Below the pieces are notes generated by a model that did not search any database, was not told where the DNA came from, and saw only the letters and a list, made by a program, of their open reading frames with translations. Position numbers and translations under genes: made by a program. Below, piece after piece: positions 21,685 through 29,674 of a stretch of 36,849 nt of DNA. This DNA is from Deinococcales bacterium (GTDB lineage: Bacteria > Deinococcota > Deinococci > Deinococcales > JAAFIG01), in the NCBI GenBank assembly GCA_013298185.1, contig JAAFJQ010000010.1:1-36849 (forward strand). Direction: 5' to 3'. Position 1 is the stretch's first letter, and the number at the start of each line of letters is the position of its first letter.

Positions 21685-21690
21685 TACACT
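21685..21690 (+). promoter_or_regulatory. -10 box of a leaderless promoter (TPR gene)
   Basis: TACACT ends six bases before the ATG at 21697. Confidence 0.5.
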
Positions 21691-21696
21691 AGCGCC

Positions 21697-22392
21697 ATGA
21701 GATTATTCTTATTGCTTATGTTCTCAAGCCTTGTTTTAGCCGCCGATTTAGACGATGCCAAAGAGCTGTACACCAAAGGTGAATTTTTACGTGCCTCAAA
21801 AGTTGCAGCTGATTTGGACACCTCCGAAGGTTATGCTTTGGCGGCTCGTTCCTTAGCTGAATACGCCTCTGGTCGCCCTCGAGATGAACGCGATGATTTT
21901 TACACCATTTGCGAAAAATATGCCCGCAAAGCCGTGCAGCTCAATCCAAAAAACGCCGATGGTTACTTTGAAATTGCTGTTGCAGTTGGGCAACTGGCTA
22001 ACTTGCGCGACGCTGGTTATGCCCTCTCGACAGGAGTGCCGAGTCAAATCCGAGACAACCTCGGGCAAGCCCTTGAACTCAACCCACGCCATTGGTTTGC
22101 GATGGTTGTCCTTGGGCGCTGGCACGCCGAGATGACCTCCCGAGGCATTGGTTGGTTATACGGCGCAAATGGCGACAGGGCGCTAGAACTGCTCGAGTTA
22201 GCCATCAAAACTGCCCCAAAGCGCCTCTTGGTGCGGGTTGAATCAGCGCTGGCGTTCTTGGTCTTGGACAAACAAAAATACCGTGACCGAGCCAAGCGCG
22301 AACTCGAGACAGCCGTTAAGCTCGAACCAACCGATGCGGCAGAACGCCGTCAATTAGAACGAGCCAAACGAGAACTCGAGAATTGGAAATAA
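21697..22392 (+). CDS. Exported TPR-repeat protein
   Basis: A 231-residue protein with a signal peptide (MRLFLLLMFSSLVLAADLDD, cleavage after LAA) and TPR-like helices across the mature part, for example AKELYTKGEFLRASKVAADL and YARKAVQLNPKNADGYFEIA, with clear NPK/NPR turns. There is no lipobox. It likely acts as a periplasmic or surface protein-interaction module. The start at 21697 is preferred to a GTG at 21679 because it begins the signal peptide and follows TACACT by six bases. It converges on the channel gene across a short heptad tract. Confidence 0.75.
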   Translation: MRLFLLLMFSSLVLAADLDDAKELYTKGEFLRASKVAADLDTSEGYALAARSLAEYASGRPRDERDDFYTICEKYARKAVQLNPKNADGYFEIAVAVGQLANLRDAGYALSTGVPSQIRDNLGQALELNPRHWFAMVVLGRWHAEMTSRGIGWLYGANGDRALELLELAIKTAPKRLLVRVESALAFLVLDKQKYRDRAKRELETAVKLEPTDAAERRQLERAKRELENWK

Positions 22393-22398
22393 GGCAAG

Positions 22399-22426
22399 TT
22401 TCTCTTTTACCTTTTTCCTTTCCTCT
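22399..22426 (+). repeat. Four pyrimidine heptads between convergent genes
   Basis: TTTCTCT, TTTACCT, TTTTCCT and TTCCTCT in seven-base phase, in the 40-bp spacer between the TPR gene and the channel gene. The tract continues as imperfect pyrimidine sequence to about 22441. Confidence 0.6.
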
Positions 22427-22432
22427 GCCCTT

Positions 22433-24310
22433 TTACTCTTCTGCTAAAACAATAATCCTGTCTTCCGGCGCGAACATCATCTTTTCGGCTTTATTGGGAT
22501 TGACTTTGACACCATAGGACTGACTCGAGTCATGGGCGTGTTTGGCGATTCGGTAGCCGATGGCGGTTTCATTGCGGCGTTTGGCTGCCTCGAGAACCGT
22601 GTAGTAATCTACGGTTTTGCCTTGTTGGATGTACAGGTCGGCTGGGCGAAGGTAAATTTCGCAACCGTCGTTGGAAAATAAATACCGAAAGACTTCGGAG
22701 AGTTGTTTGTTCTCTGAAATCTGAGAGAGCATCAAGCTGATTAATTTGTCAGACACAATAAAATCATCGGCTTTGGTGACTTCGGCAAGTTCGCGGTTTC
22801 TGGCATCAAGCATTTCGGAAACAATGTTCAGGTCTTGACCGCGTTTTTCGGCAATATCTCGCAAATGCAGGAGTGTAATCAGGGTTTTGGCATCGGCGGC
22901 TTGGGCTGGAATCAAATCGCTTGCAAGGGCGATGATGTGGTCATAATCGTAAGGCTGTAGCCCCTCGAGTACAGCGCGGTTGGCAGGGTCGCCTTTGCGA
23001 AACATCAGATTTTGATTTTTTGGGCTATGCAAATCGGGGGTTGGAATATCGGCAATAATCAGGGTTTGTGAACCCGCCGCCACGTATTCATCGAGTTCAT
23101 CTATGATTGTTTCCAGACTGGTGTTGTAACCTAAAATCAGGGTTTTCTCGGGTTTTGGTGGGCTTTCTTGGGCGGTTGCCAGTGCATCGGTAGCAATTTG
23201 ACTTGGGGCGGGCGAACGGGCAATCAGGCTGTCGTCTTCGGCAATCACAATCAGTTCATCGGTAGCCTCGAGCATCGCACTTGGCAATGGATTGAGGTGA
23301 ATTTGACCTGCTCGAGAAAAACCCATGATTGTGCATTTGGCAAATGCCATTTGTGCTTCAAAATAGGTTTTACCTGCCAAGTCAGCCACGGGCGAAAAAT
23401 AAATTTCATCACCACCAAAATCCAGCAGTTCGGTGTAAACCACGCTCAGCCCACTTTGGCGGCAGGTTTGCACTGTGATTCTCGAGATCAGTTCTTTGGC
23501 AAGCACAAAATGGGCTTCGTCTTTGCCAACCAGTTTGGCTGCCTCAAGGTTGTCGGAGTGCTGAATTTCAGCCACAATATGAAATGGTTTGTTGTGGCGC
23601 TTTGGGTGGTTGGTCAATGCCAACGTGGTTTTGATGATGTTCGAGTCTGGGTCGGTGGTATCGGTTGGCGCTAAGATGATGATGCTACGAGCCGCGTTAA
23701 AATTACCCAACTCGAGGTCGTTTAAGTCCATTGGGTTGCCATTGCGACAAATAATGCGGGTTTTACCGTTCTGAACCCGTTCTCGGATGGTTTCTTCCAT
23801 CTCAGATTTATCGGTTTCAGACATCACCACAATCGCAGGGCGGGTTCTGGATTCATTGGCTAAACAAATTTCGCCTAAAATGCCAAACACCTGTTCGTTC
23901 CAACCTAAAATCAGGGTGTGGTCAGACTCGAGAACCCGAGAACGTCCTTTTTTCAGTTCTTCGATTTTTGAATCAAAGGCACTGGAAATAATACCAATCA
24001 AGCTGGCGACCAAAAATACGCCTCCAAGCGTGACAATCAACATAAAAAAGCGAAATCCCCAACCTGTGTCGCCACCCATTGTGCCGGAATCTAGGGTTCG
24101 CATCAGGTTGCCCCAAATCACATCGGCTAAACCTTGGGGTTTGTCGTCTTCACCGATTGGTGCAAAACCAAAAGCTGTAACCAACACACCAATGATGCTG
24201 ATAAAACCAACGCTGGCAAGAAACAACAACGTAATCGTGGCAAGCGGACCTTTTGCCATAATATTATCAAACCAATACCCAAATTTCTCGCGCCAAGTAA
24301 TATTTTCCAT
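22433..24310 (-). CDS. CASTOR/POLLUX-type ion channel with RCK/TrkA-N domains
   Basis: A 625-residue membrane protein. Two hydrophobic segments, about residues 20-50 and 90-120, flank a pore region DSGTMGGDTGWGFRFF. A helix-rich linker and two nucleotide-binding RCK-like Rossmann units follow (SDHTLILGWNEQVFGILGEI near 135 and KTLILGYNTSLETIIDEL near 375). This is the layout of bacterial homologues of the plant CASTOR/POLLUX/DMI1 channels. It probably conducts cations under ligand control. The ATG at 24310 is chosen, with GAGG upstream; a TTG start at 24346 would add 12 residues of poor quality. The ion is not certain. Confidence 0.82.
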   Translation of the reverse strand: MENITWREKFGYWFDNIMAKGPLATITLLFLASVGFISIIGVLVTAFGFAPIGEDDKPQGLADVIWGNLMRTLDSGTMGGDTGWGFRFFMLIVTLGGVFLVASLIGIISSAFDSKIEELKKGRSRVLESDHTLILGWNEQVFGILGEICLANESRTRPAIVVMSETDKSEMEETIRERVQNGKTRIICRNGNPMDLNDLELGNFNAARSIIILAPTDTTDPDSNIIKTTLALTNHPKRHNKPFHIVAEIQHSDNLEAAKLVGKDEAHFVLAKELISRITVQTCRQSGLSVVYTELLDFGGDEIYFSPVADLAGKTYFEAQMAFAKCTIMGFSRAGQIHLNPLPSAMLEATDELIVIAEDDSLIARSPAPSQIATDALATAQESPPKPEKTLILGYNTSLETIIDELDEYVAAGSQTLIIADIPTPDLHSPKNQNLMFRKGDPANRAVLEGLQPYDYDHIIALASDLIPAQAADAKTLITLLHLRDIAEKRGQDLNIVSEMLDARNRELAEVTKADDFIVSDKLISLMLSQISENKQLSEVFRYLFSNDGCEIYLRPADLYIQQGKTVDYYTVLEAAKRRNETAIGYRIAKHAHDSSQSYGVKVNPNKAEKMMFAPEDRIIVLAEE

Positions 24311-24428
24311 GTCTGACCTCGGGGGGTATTGTAACTTAAAATTCAATTGTACCGAAGGTCAGATTCCACTATGATTGCAAGACTTTGGAATAGGCAAACA
24401 ACCATCCAAATGTCTGATGAAAAGTGAC

Positions 24429-24445
24429 TCGTAAACGCTTACGAT
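24429..24445. promoter_or_regulatory. Operator-like inverted repeat over a -10 box
   Basis: TCGTAA-ACGC-TTACGA (24429-24444) is a perfect palindrome with a four-base centre. It overlaps TACGAT (24440-24445), a -10-like hexamer about 110 bp before the 70-aa gene. The 246-bp spacer from 24311 to 24556 otherwise shows no gene. Confidence 0.4.
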
Positions 24446-24556
24446 ATGGTTACTGAAGGCACTCGAGGTCTTAGGCAATCTCGAACAACCACCAACAGTG
24501 CAGATGAAGCACAGCCGTCTGCAAAACCCCTAACAGCCTCATTATTGGAGACTTTT

Positions 24557-24769
24557 ATGAGTCGAATCCAGATCGAAAATGGTTACACCCTTTGCATCAT
24601 GCACCGCAAACCCTTTACCCACCTGCTGCTTGAGCAGCAACTTGCTGATGGAAGCACCATACTGCACGGTGAAAAGAAACTCGAGAGTCACGAGCTTGAA
24701 ACCTTCTTAATTGGCGTGTCCACCAGCCCTCAAGAATTCAAAGCTGCCTTTTTGAACCTCGAAGCCTAA
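24557..24769 (+). CDS. Hypothetical 70-residue protein
   Basis: The ATG at 24557 has GGAG six bases upstream and gives a 70-residue protein beginning MSRIQIENGYTLCIMHRKPF. The frame extends upstream to 24446, but that part (Thr/Ser/Gln-rich) looks like non-coding sequence. No family is recognised. The composition is that of a small soluble alpha/beta protein with a helical tail (SPQEFKAAFLNLEA). It stands alone, 73 bp before tRNA-Ile, and contains one CTCGAG like its neighbours. An inverted repeat over a -10-like box upstream suggests regulated expression. Confidence 0.6.
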   Translation: MSRIQIENGYTLCIMHRKPFTHLLLEQQLADGSTILHGEKKLESHELETFLIGVSTSPQEFKAAFLNLEA

Positions 24770-24788
24770 GCCAATTCCAAACAGACGC

Positions 24789-24817
24789 TTGACGAGTTGG
24801 CTTAGGGATGTTAAAGT
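24789..24817 (+). promoter_or_regulatory. Promoter TTGACG-17-TAAAGT for tRNA-Ile
   Basis: TTGACG (24789-24794), 17-bp spacer, TAAAGT (24812-24817), 25 bp before the tRNA. Same -35 and spacing as the tRNA-Ala promoter. Confidence 0.7.
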
Positions 24818-24842
24818 CTGCCCTCGCGTGGCAGGGCAGCAT

Positions 24843-24919
24843 GGGCGGTTAGCTCAGCTGGTTAGAGCACCCCGCTGATAACGGGGAGGTCCGCGGTTCG
24901 AGTCCGCGATCGCCCACCA
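24843..24919 (+). tRNA. tRNA-Ile (anticodon GAT)
   Basis: Acceptor arms GGGCGGT (24843-24849) and ATCGCCC (24909-24915). Anticodon stem CCCCG/CGGGG with loop CTGATAA gives GAT. T loop TTCGAGT, discriminator A, encoded CCA at 24917-24919. Not linked to rRNA genes here. Confidence 0.95.
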
Positions 24920-24924
24920 CCAAA

Positions 24925-24953
24925 AAACCCCTCGAGTTGCCTCGAGGGGTTTT
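24925..24953. terminator. Bidirectional terminator with a CTCGAG in each arm
   Basis: AAACCCCTCGAG and CTCGAGGGGTTT form a strong stem with loop TTGC. It serves tRNA-Ile on the plus strand and the DapA-family gene, whose stop is at 24968, on the minus strand. Each arm is CCCCTCGAG or its complement. Confidence 0.9.
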
Positions 24954-24967
24954 ACTTTTCAAATTTT

Positions 24968-25849
24968 TTAGACAATCCCTTGAACACCAGCCAGTAATTT
25001 TTCCAAAGCGATGTTGGTATCGGCATCCACATCCAAAAGTGGCGCTCGAGGATAACCAGCACTGACCTCGAGCAGGCGTAAAACCGCTTTTAAGCCTGAT
25101 ACGCCGTAATCCCGCGTCACGGCATACGACAAAGGGTTAGAGAGGCGTTGTAGCTCGAGAGCGCGGGTCATATCGCCAGCTGTGTAGGCTGCCATGATGG
25201 CTTGAAAAACTTTTGGAATCACATTGCCCGCCGCAAGAATCGCCCCATGAGCGCCAACTGCTAAAGCAGGCAGCAAAGTTGGGGCATTGCCTGTCAGTAA
25301 ATTAAAACCATTTGGGGTGACTCGAGCGATTTCAGTGAAATTCATGATGTCACCACTTGAATCCTTGACCCCAGCCACATTCGGGTGCATACCAATACGA
25401 CTAAACCACGACGGCGCATGGGCAATACCAGAGACTTGCGGGATGTTGTAGACATACACAGGAATTGGACTTGAATTGGCAACGGTCATGAAATGCGTCT
25501 CTAAGACATTGGGGGTCATACTGGCGCGGTTATAGTACGGCGCAATCACCAGTGCCGCGTCAGCTCCAGCTTCGGAGGCATCACGGCAGCGTTCAATCAC
25601 ATGGGCTGTGGCTTCACCACCTGCGCCAGCAATCATGATTTTAGATTCTGGTATGGCTTCTCGAGCGGCTGCCAAGACCTTTTGCCGTTCGGTTTCATCA
25701 AGGTATGCCACTTCGCCATTTGAACCAAGAATCAAAAAACCATCTACATTTGGCTCGAGCCAAGCGATCAGGTTTTGCAGTGCAGGTAAATCAAGTGAGC
25801 CATCTTTTTTGAATGGTGTTGGAACAGGCGGAAATAAACCTTTGAACAT
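24968..25849 (-). CDS. DapA/N-acetylneuraminate lyase-family aldolase
   Basis: A 293-residue class I aldolase. Family motifs: FPPVPTPFKKDGSLD at the N-terminus, GSNGEVAYLDETER near 42, the catalytic Tyr in YVYNIPQVSG near 133 and the Schiff-base Lys in AGVKDSSGD near 160. KDSSGD and SNGE occur in 4-hydroxy-2-oxoglutarate aldolase-like and other non-DapA members, so this may not be the lysine enzyme. That fits the lysZ pathway here, in which diaminopimelate-type lysine synthesis is not required. A TAGACT box seven bases before the ATG suggests a leaderless message. Confidence 0.85.
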   Translation of the reverse strand: MFKGLFPPVPTPFKKDGSLDLPALQNLIAWLEPNVDGFLILGSNGEVAYLDETERQKVLAAAREAIPESKIMIAGAGGEATAHVIERCRDASEAGADAALVIAPYYNRASMTPNVLETHFMTVANSSPIPVYVYNIPQVSGIAHAPSWFSRIGMHPNVAGVKDSSGDIMNFTEIARVTPNGFNLLTGNAPTLLPALAVGAHGAILAAGNVIPKVFQAIMAAYTAGDMTRALELQRLSNPLSYAVTRDYGVSGLKAVLRLLEVSAGYPRAPLLDVDADTNIALEKLLAGVQGIV

Positions 25850-25856
25850 AAGGTGT

Positions 25857-25862
25857 AGTCTA
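25857..25862 (-). promoter_or_regulatory. -10 box of a leaderless promoter (DapA-family gene)
   Basis: TAGACT on the minus strand ends seven bases before the ATG at 25849. Confidence 0.6.
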
Positions 25863-25893
25863 GCAGGTCAAGCCACAAAAAAACCAAAAAACC

Positions 25894-27057
25894 TCACTCT
25901 GCCCTTAAAATCAAGGTTTTTAAATACAAAGACTCTGGGATTTGCAGCACCCACGGATGATCGGCTGGTTGATAAGTCACATCCAGCACCTCGAGTTTAC
26001 GCCCAGCATCCGAACCTGCCATCCGACACGCCTCGAGCAGGTCATCGGTTTTGATGTGATAAGCGCAAGTGCTGACCAGCACAATTCCGCTAGACTCGAG
26101 CATCCGCAAAGTGTTTTTCAGCGCGATTGTAAAAATGCGTTTTGCCGCCATCACTTCTTCTTTTCGCTTGGCTAGTGTTGGTGGGTCAATCACGGCATGG
26201 GTGAACTTTTTTTTCTCATTCACAAGCTGGTCCAACACTTCTAAGGCATCACCAAGTCGTACCGAGATTTGTTTATCCAAACCATTTTTGGCTGCACTTC
26301 GCTCGAGGGCTTGGAGGGCAATCGCGTCCTTATCCACAGCCAAACACTGCGCTCCAGCCTTAGCGGCATACAAGCTAAATCCACCCGTATAAGAGTAACA
26401 ATCCAACACCCGAGAACTCGAGTTTACCAATGCTGCTAAACGCCGACGGTTATCGCGTTGATCGAGGTAAAAACCAGTTTTTTGAGCTTCAAACGGCTTA
26501 AATTCAAATTGAATCTCGTCTTCGATAAAGCGCACAGTCTCTGGAACATCGCCCCACAAAATACCAACCTGAGGCTGCAAACCTTCTTTGTTGCGTTCAG
26601 AAGTGTCGGAGCGCTCATAGGCACAACCTGCAAGGGTTTCTTTTTTCAGTGCCTCGAGAATGATCTCGCGGTGTAGTTCCAAACCAGCGTTGCGAATCTG
26701 CACACACAGCACTTGGTCAAACACATCCACAATCAAACCGGGTATCCCATCGGCTTCGCCATTTAAAATTCGCATTGCGTTTGAGTGCTGCAAATGACGG
26801 CGTTTTTCAAAAGCAGCACGAATCAATTTGCGATAAAAATCCACACCAATTTTGCCACGTTCTAAACTGATCACCCGAGCGGGAATACTGGCTTTGGCAT
26901 TATAAAAAGCCTGCCCTACAAACGCACCATTGGCATCGCGCACCTCGAGCAGCGAACCCGCAGGAAAATCGCCCAAAACATGAGCAATGTCGTCCTTAAA
27001 AATCCATGGGTGAAAATTTCTGATACGGCGGTCACGGTTGGGCTTTAACTCAATCAC
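25894..27057 (-). CDS. RlmI-family 23S rRNA (cytosine-C5) methyltransferase
   Basis: A 387-residue SAM-dependent methyltransferase. An N-terminal PUA domain (about residues 1-75, RNFHPWIFKDDIAHVLGDFP and GAFVGQAFYNAKASIPARVI) precedes the EEHEE-like central part and a Rossmann domain. The SAM loop is VLDCYSYTGGFSLYAAKAGA near 215, DPPTLAKRKEE is near 290 and VLVSTCAYHI is near 350. This matches RlmI, which methylates C1962 of E. coli 23S rRNA; related proteins have other targets. The start is GTG six bases behind a TAGACT box. A 24-bp tandem repeat lies between it and the yigZ-family gene. Confidence 0.87.
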   Translation of the reverse strand: MIELKPNRDRRIRNFHPWIFKDDIAHVLGDFPAGSLLEVRDANGAFVGQAFYNAKASIPARVISLERGKIGVDFYRKLIRAAFEKRRHLQHSNAMRILNGEADGIPGLIVDVFDQVLCVQIRNAGLELHREIILEALKKETLAGCAYERSDTSERNKEGLQPQVGILWGDVPETVRFIEDEIQFEFKPFEAQKTGFYLDQRDNRRRLAALVNSSSRVLDCYSYTGGFSLYAAKAGAQCLAVDKDAIALQALERSAAKNGLDKQISVRLGDALEVLDQLVNEKKKFTHAVIDPPTLAKRKEEVMAAKRIFTIALKNTLRMLESSGIVLVSTCAYHIKTDDLLEACRMAGSDAGRKLEVLDVTYQPADHPWVLQIPESLYLKTLILRAE

Positions 27058-27063
27058 TTGTGC

Positions 27064-27069
27064 AGTCTA
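27064..27069 (-). promoter_or_regulatory. -10 box of a leaderless promoter (RlmI-family gene)
   Basis: TAGACT on the minus strand ends six bases before the GTG at 27057. CTCGAG sites at 27070-27075 and 27087-27092 lie just upstream of it. Confidence 0.6.
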
Positions 27070-27095
27070 CTCGAGTTTCTGAACTTCTCGAGGGG

Positions 27096-27168
27096 CATGA
27101 GTTCCATTGTCCTCGATGACATGAGTTCCCGTATCCTCGATGACATGAGTTCCCGTATCCTCGAGGCG
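27096..27168. repeat. Three tandem 24-bp repeats between two genes
   Basis: Units at 27096-27119, 27120-27143 and 27144-27168, each starting CATGAGTTCC and ending in CCTCGA plus a few bases. The last two share CATGAGTTCCCGTATCCTCGA, shown in two parts as CATGAGTTCC and CGTATCCTCGA. A fourth unit starts with CATGAG at 27169 and breaks off. The third unit contains a full CTCGAG where the others have CTCGAT. Not a CRISPR array: there are no unique spacers. Confidence 0.9.
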
Positions 27169-27178
27169 CATGAGTAGG

Positions 27179-27781
27179 TCACTCCCCAAACATCACCAGC
27201 TCTCCCCTGCCTCGAGTGACATTTTGCAATTGGGTTTTAAGTGCTTCCAATTGACTCTCGAGCAGCAGCCCTTTGACTTCAAGACCATCTGAGGTAAATT
27301 CCTCGGTTTGCTGAGTCACATCAAAATCCTCGAGCAACCGATAAAGCAAACTGACTTGGTGAAAAGGCACAGCCATGTGAATTGGAATCCTTGGATGAAC
27401 CTCGAGTTTTTCGGCAATTCGCAGCACCTCGGCTGCCACTCCTCCGTATGCTCTTGCCAGACCACCAGCCCCAAGGTTTGTGCCGCCGTAGTAGCGCACC
27501 ACCGCCAGCACCACACAGTCCAAACCACTTAACTCGAGGGCGCGATACATCGGCGCTCCAGCTGTGCCACTGGGTTCACCATCGTCGGAAAAACGGTAAA
27601 GCTGCCCGATTTTATATGCCCAACAAACATGGCTGGAATCCGGGTAGCGCTGCCTGACCGCCTCGAGCCAAGTTTGTGCAGTTTCAAGGCTGGCAGCAGG
27701 GGCAGCAAAACCTAAGAATTCACTGTTTTTCATCACCGTACTGAACTGATGCTGGCTCGAGAGGGTGATGTACATAAGCAT
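27179..27781 (-). CDS. YigZ/IMPACT-family protein
   Basis: A 200-residue protein of the IMPACT family. The N-terminal UPF0029 domain has the family marks FLGFAAPAASLETAQTWLEA, SSHVCWAYKIG and SDDGEPSGTAGAPMYRALEL, then VVRYYGGTNLGAGGLARAYG. A C-terminal DUF1949 domain of about 60 residues follows. The biochemical role in bacteria is unsettled; eukaryotic IMPACT acts on GCN1. The start at 27781 (or the ATG two codons later) lies three bases after the HD-GYP stop, so the two are co-transcribed. Confidence 0.9.
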   Translation of the reverse strand: MLMYITLSSQHQFSTVMKNSEFLGFAAPAASLETAQTWLEAVRQRYPDSSHVCWAYKIGQLYRFSDDGEPSGTAGAPMYRALELSGLDCVVLAVVRYYGGTNLGAGGLARAYGGVAAEVLRIAEKLEVHPRIPIHMAVPFHQVSLLYRLLEDFDVTQQTEEFTSDGLEVKGLLLESQLEALKTQLQNVTRGRGELVMFGE

Positions 27782-27784
27782 GAG

Positions 27785-28840
27785 TTAAGCATTTTTGAGC
27801 TTGGATAAAAACAACCCATCGCCATGGTAACGGTCTTTGACTCGCTCGAGTGCCGCGACATCTTGAGTTGTCATGACTTCGCCACGCCGCAAAAGCCCCA
27901 TAAACGTTTCGAGAACCCGAGCATCAAATTGCCGCCCAGATTCTTTTTGCATCATCAAAAGGGCAGCTTCAGGTGTCATTGCCTGATGGTATGGACGCAC
28001 CGAAGTCAGGGCTTCAAACACATCTATCACACTGAGAATCCGAGATTCGATTAAAATCTGCTCAGCCCTCAGACCCTTAGGATAGCCCGTTCCATCCATG
28101 CGTTCATGATGACCAGCCACAACATCGGCAATCGGTGCAAATTCGCTGCTGGCTTGAAGGATGACTCGGTAACCAATGTCAACATGGCGCTGCATCTCGA
28201 GGCGTTCTTCTGGGGTCAGTGGACCTGGTTTATTGAGAATGGCTTCCGGAATACCGACTTTGCCAAGGTCGTGTAGCAAAGCTGACCAGTACAATACTTC
28301 GATACGTTCATCGGACAACGCAAGCGCTTCACCAAGGCACACTGCGTTATACGCCACTTGTTCGCAATGGTCAGCGGTTTCATCATCGCGTTCGCCAATT
28401 AAGACCACCAATGCCCGCAAGGTTCGTCCATATGTCATGGCAATTTCGGTTTTGACCTTCTCGAGCAGGCGAATTCGGTGGCGCAACAAACCAGAAACCG
28501 CTCCTGCACAAACACCATTTAAGCAAAAAAACAAAATCCGAAACAGCCATGCCTCAGTCGGTTGATAAATGTTCTCAGCCACCTCGAGTGGCATCAGTGG
28601 ACCCATCATCAGTCCTGCTAAAATCCCAAACCAAAATGCAACTCGAGCATTAAACAATAACCCACTGAGCAGCACAGGAAGATACATCAACTGCACATAG
28701 ACATATTTGGTGCCACCAGTTGCATAAACCAAAGCTGTAACAGATAATGCAAGCATTAGGTTAAGCACAAAAATACTGACCGAAAACCCAGAACTCTTAA
28801 AGAAATCCTCAATCAAATGCCGCCGCAGGCTTCGTAGCAC
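27785..28840 (-). CDS. HD-GYP domain c-di-GMP phosphodiesterase with membrane sensor
   Basis: A 351-residue protein. Residues about 15-115 hold four to five membrane helices resembling a MASE-like or 4TM sensor, and residues about 140-335 form an HD-GYP domain. Catalytic metal motifs are present: LLHDLGKVGIP, HHERMDGTGYPKGL (intact HHExxDGxGYP) and the later SVIDVFEALTSVRPYH. It should hydrolyse c-di-GMP and so oppose diguanylate cyclases such as the GGDEF protein of this window. The start is GTG, seven bases behind a TAAACT box, so leaderless. The YigZ-family gene follows after three bases. Confidence 0.92.
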   Translation of the reverse strand: MLRSLRRHLIEDFFKSSGFSVSIFVLNLMLALSVTALVYATGGTKYVYVQLMYLPVLLSGLLFNARVAFWFGILAGLMMGPLMPLEVAENIYQPTEAWLFRILFFCLNGVCAGAVSGLLRHRIRLLEKVKTEIAMTYGRTLRALVVLIGERDDETADHCEQVAYNAVCLGEALALSDERIEVLYWSALLHDLGKVGIPEAILNKPGPLTPEERLEMQRHVDIGYRVILQASSEFAPIADVVAGHHERMDGTGYPKGLRAEQILIESRILSVIDVFEALTSVRPYHQAMTPEAALLMMQKESGRQFDARVLETFMGLLRRGEVMTTQDVAALERVKDRYHGDGLFLSKLKNA

Positions 28841-28847
28841 ATCGTAC

Positions 28848-28853
28848 AGTTTA
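28848..28853 (-). promoter_or_regulatory. -10 box of a leaderless promoter (HD-GYP gene)
   Basis: TAAACT on the minus strand, in the context GGGTTAAACT, ends seven bases before the GTG at 28840. The GGDEF gene has the same GGTTAAACT. Confidence 0.55.
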
Positions 28854-28861
28854 ACCCAGAC

Positions 28862-29662
28862 TTAGCCTCGAGGATGGTAAAAACCCGTGCGGGTTTCCTC
28901 AAGGTACTCTTCGAGTTGTGGCATCTCGGAATACACTGCGGCGCGGCATTCGGTTTCTACGTCATATGCTACCCGTACAAAACTGACCTCGAGTTGACTG
29001 CTTGGGTGCAGCACAGCGTAACTGGCGAGGTTACAATCGAGCGGATTGCCAACTGAACCCACATTAAAGACCATGCGCCCACGAAGTTCAGGATTGATTT
29101 CAGGAAAGGAACGCAGGTGCCTAAGCAATGTGGTGTGAATATCGCCGTAGCCGACAGCCAAAGGTGTAGGCGCATCCAAACCAACTTCTGGGCTTTTGTC
29201 AAATAAACCATAAAAATTCTCGAGTGGGTCGTTTTCACGCACCCGCGTCCAAACCCCTTTGCTCGAGGCGTGAACCAGACGCACCAGTCCAGCCCGGCGC
29301 GGCACATCCAAGGCATAAGGCAGGCTTTGTAACCACTGCAAGCGCTCGGGTCCTAAATGCCCACGTTGCCACTCGAGAGCTTCGGTCATGCTCGGCATTT
29401 CAGGCGCGGCATTGGGTAGAAGCGAACGAATCAGCAGTTCATCCCAATTGCCAAACAAACAAGGAATCTCGAGTTCACGCAAACGATCAAGCACCTCGGC
29501 AGGGCGAGGACCTTTGCCAGCCACATCACCCAGCATCACAATCTGATTCAAGCCTTTACTCGAGATGTCTGACAGTACCGCCTCGAGCGCCGTTAAGTTG
29601 GCATGGGTATCTGAAATCATCGCCAAAGCAGCAGATTCTGGTATCTCGAGAAGGCTCGGCAC
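28862..29662 (-). CDS. Calcineurin-like metallophosphoesterase (YfcE/PrpE type)
   Basis: A 266-residue predicted phosphodiesterase or phosphatase. Metal motifs are AMISDTHANL (DxH), MLGDVAGKGPRP (GD), FGNWDE in the place of the usual GNHD/E, then GYGDIHTT (a variant of GHTH) and NVGSVGNP. Variation in two motifs leaves catalytic activity less certain. The substrate is unknown. The start is GTG behind a TAGAAT box that overlaps the stop codon of the PIN-TRAM gene, so it can be transcribed alone or by readthrough. The HD-GYP gene follows after 21 bp. Confidence 0.8.
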   Translation of the reverse strand: MPSLLEIPESAALAMISDTHANLTALEAVLSDISSKGLNQIVMLGDVAGKGPRPAEVLDRLRELEIPCLFGNWDELLIRSLLPNAAPEMPSMTEALEWQRGHLGPERLQWLQSLPYALDVPRRAGLVRLVHASSKGVWTRVRENDPLENFYGLFDKSPEVGLDAPTPLAVGYGDIHTTLLRHLRSFPEINPELRGRMVFNVGSVGNPLDCNLASYAVLHPSSQLEVSFVRVAYDVETECRAAVYSEMPQLEEYLEETRTGFYHPRG

Positions 29663-29668
29663 AGGGCA

Positions 29669-29674
29669 ATTCTA
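29669..29674 (-). promoter_or_regulatory. -10 box of a leaderless promoter (phosphoesterase gene)
   Basis: TAGAAT on the minus strand ends six bases before the GTG at 29662. Its first three bases, TAG, are the stop codon of the PIN-TRAM gene. Confidence 0.5.

Noticed and set aside
23168-23674. Plus-strand open frame of 168 codons opposite the channel gene
   Set aside because: Shadow of the CASTOR/POLLUX-type gene; Cys/His/Trp-rich composition without domain or ribosome site.
18390-24919. rRNA operon spacer, because tRNA-Ala and tRNA-Ile both occur
   Set aside because: The two tRNAs are 6.4 kb apart, each with its own TTGACG-17 promoter and terminator, and no rRNA sequence is present.
24968-25849. 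dapA, 4-hydroxy-tetrahydrodipicolinate synthase
   Set aside because: The gene stands alone, its KDSSGD and SNGE motifs fit other family members, and lysZ points to the aminoadipate lysine route; only the family is called.
27096-27168. CRISPR array
   Set aside because: Units abut without unique spacers, only three copies are present and no cas gene is near. The heptad arrays at 19801-19983 fail for the same reason.
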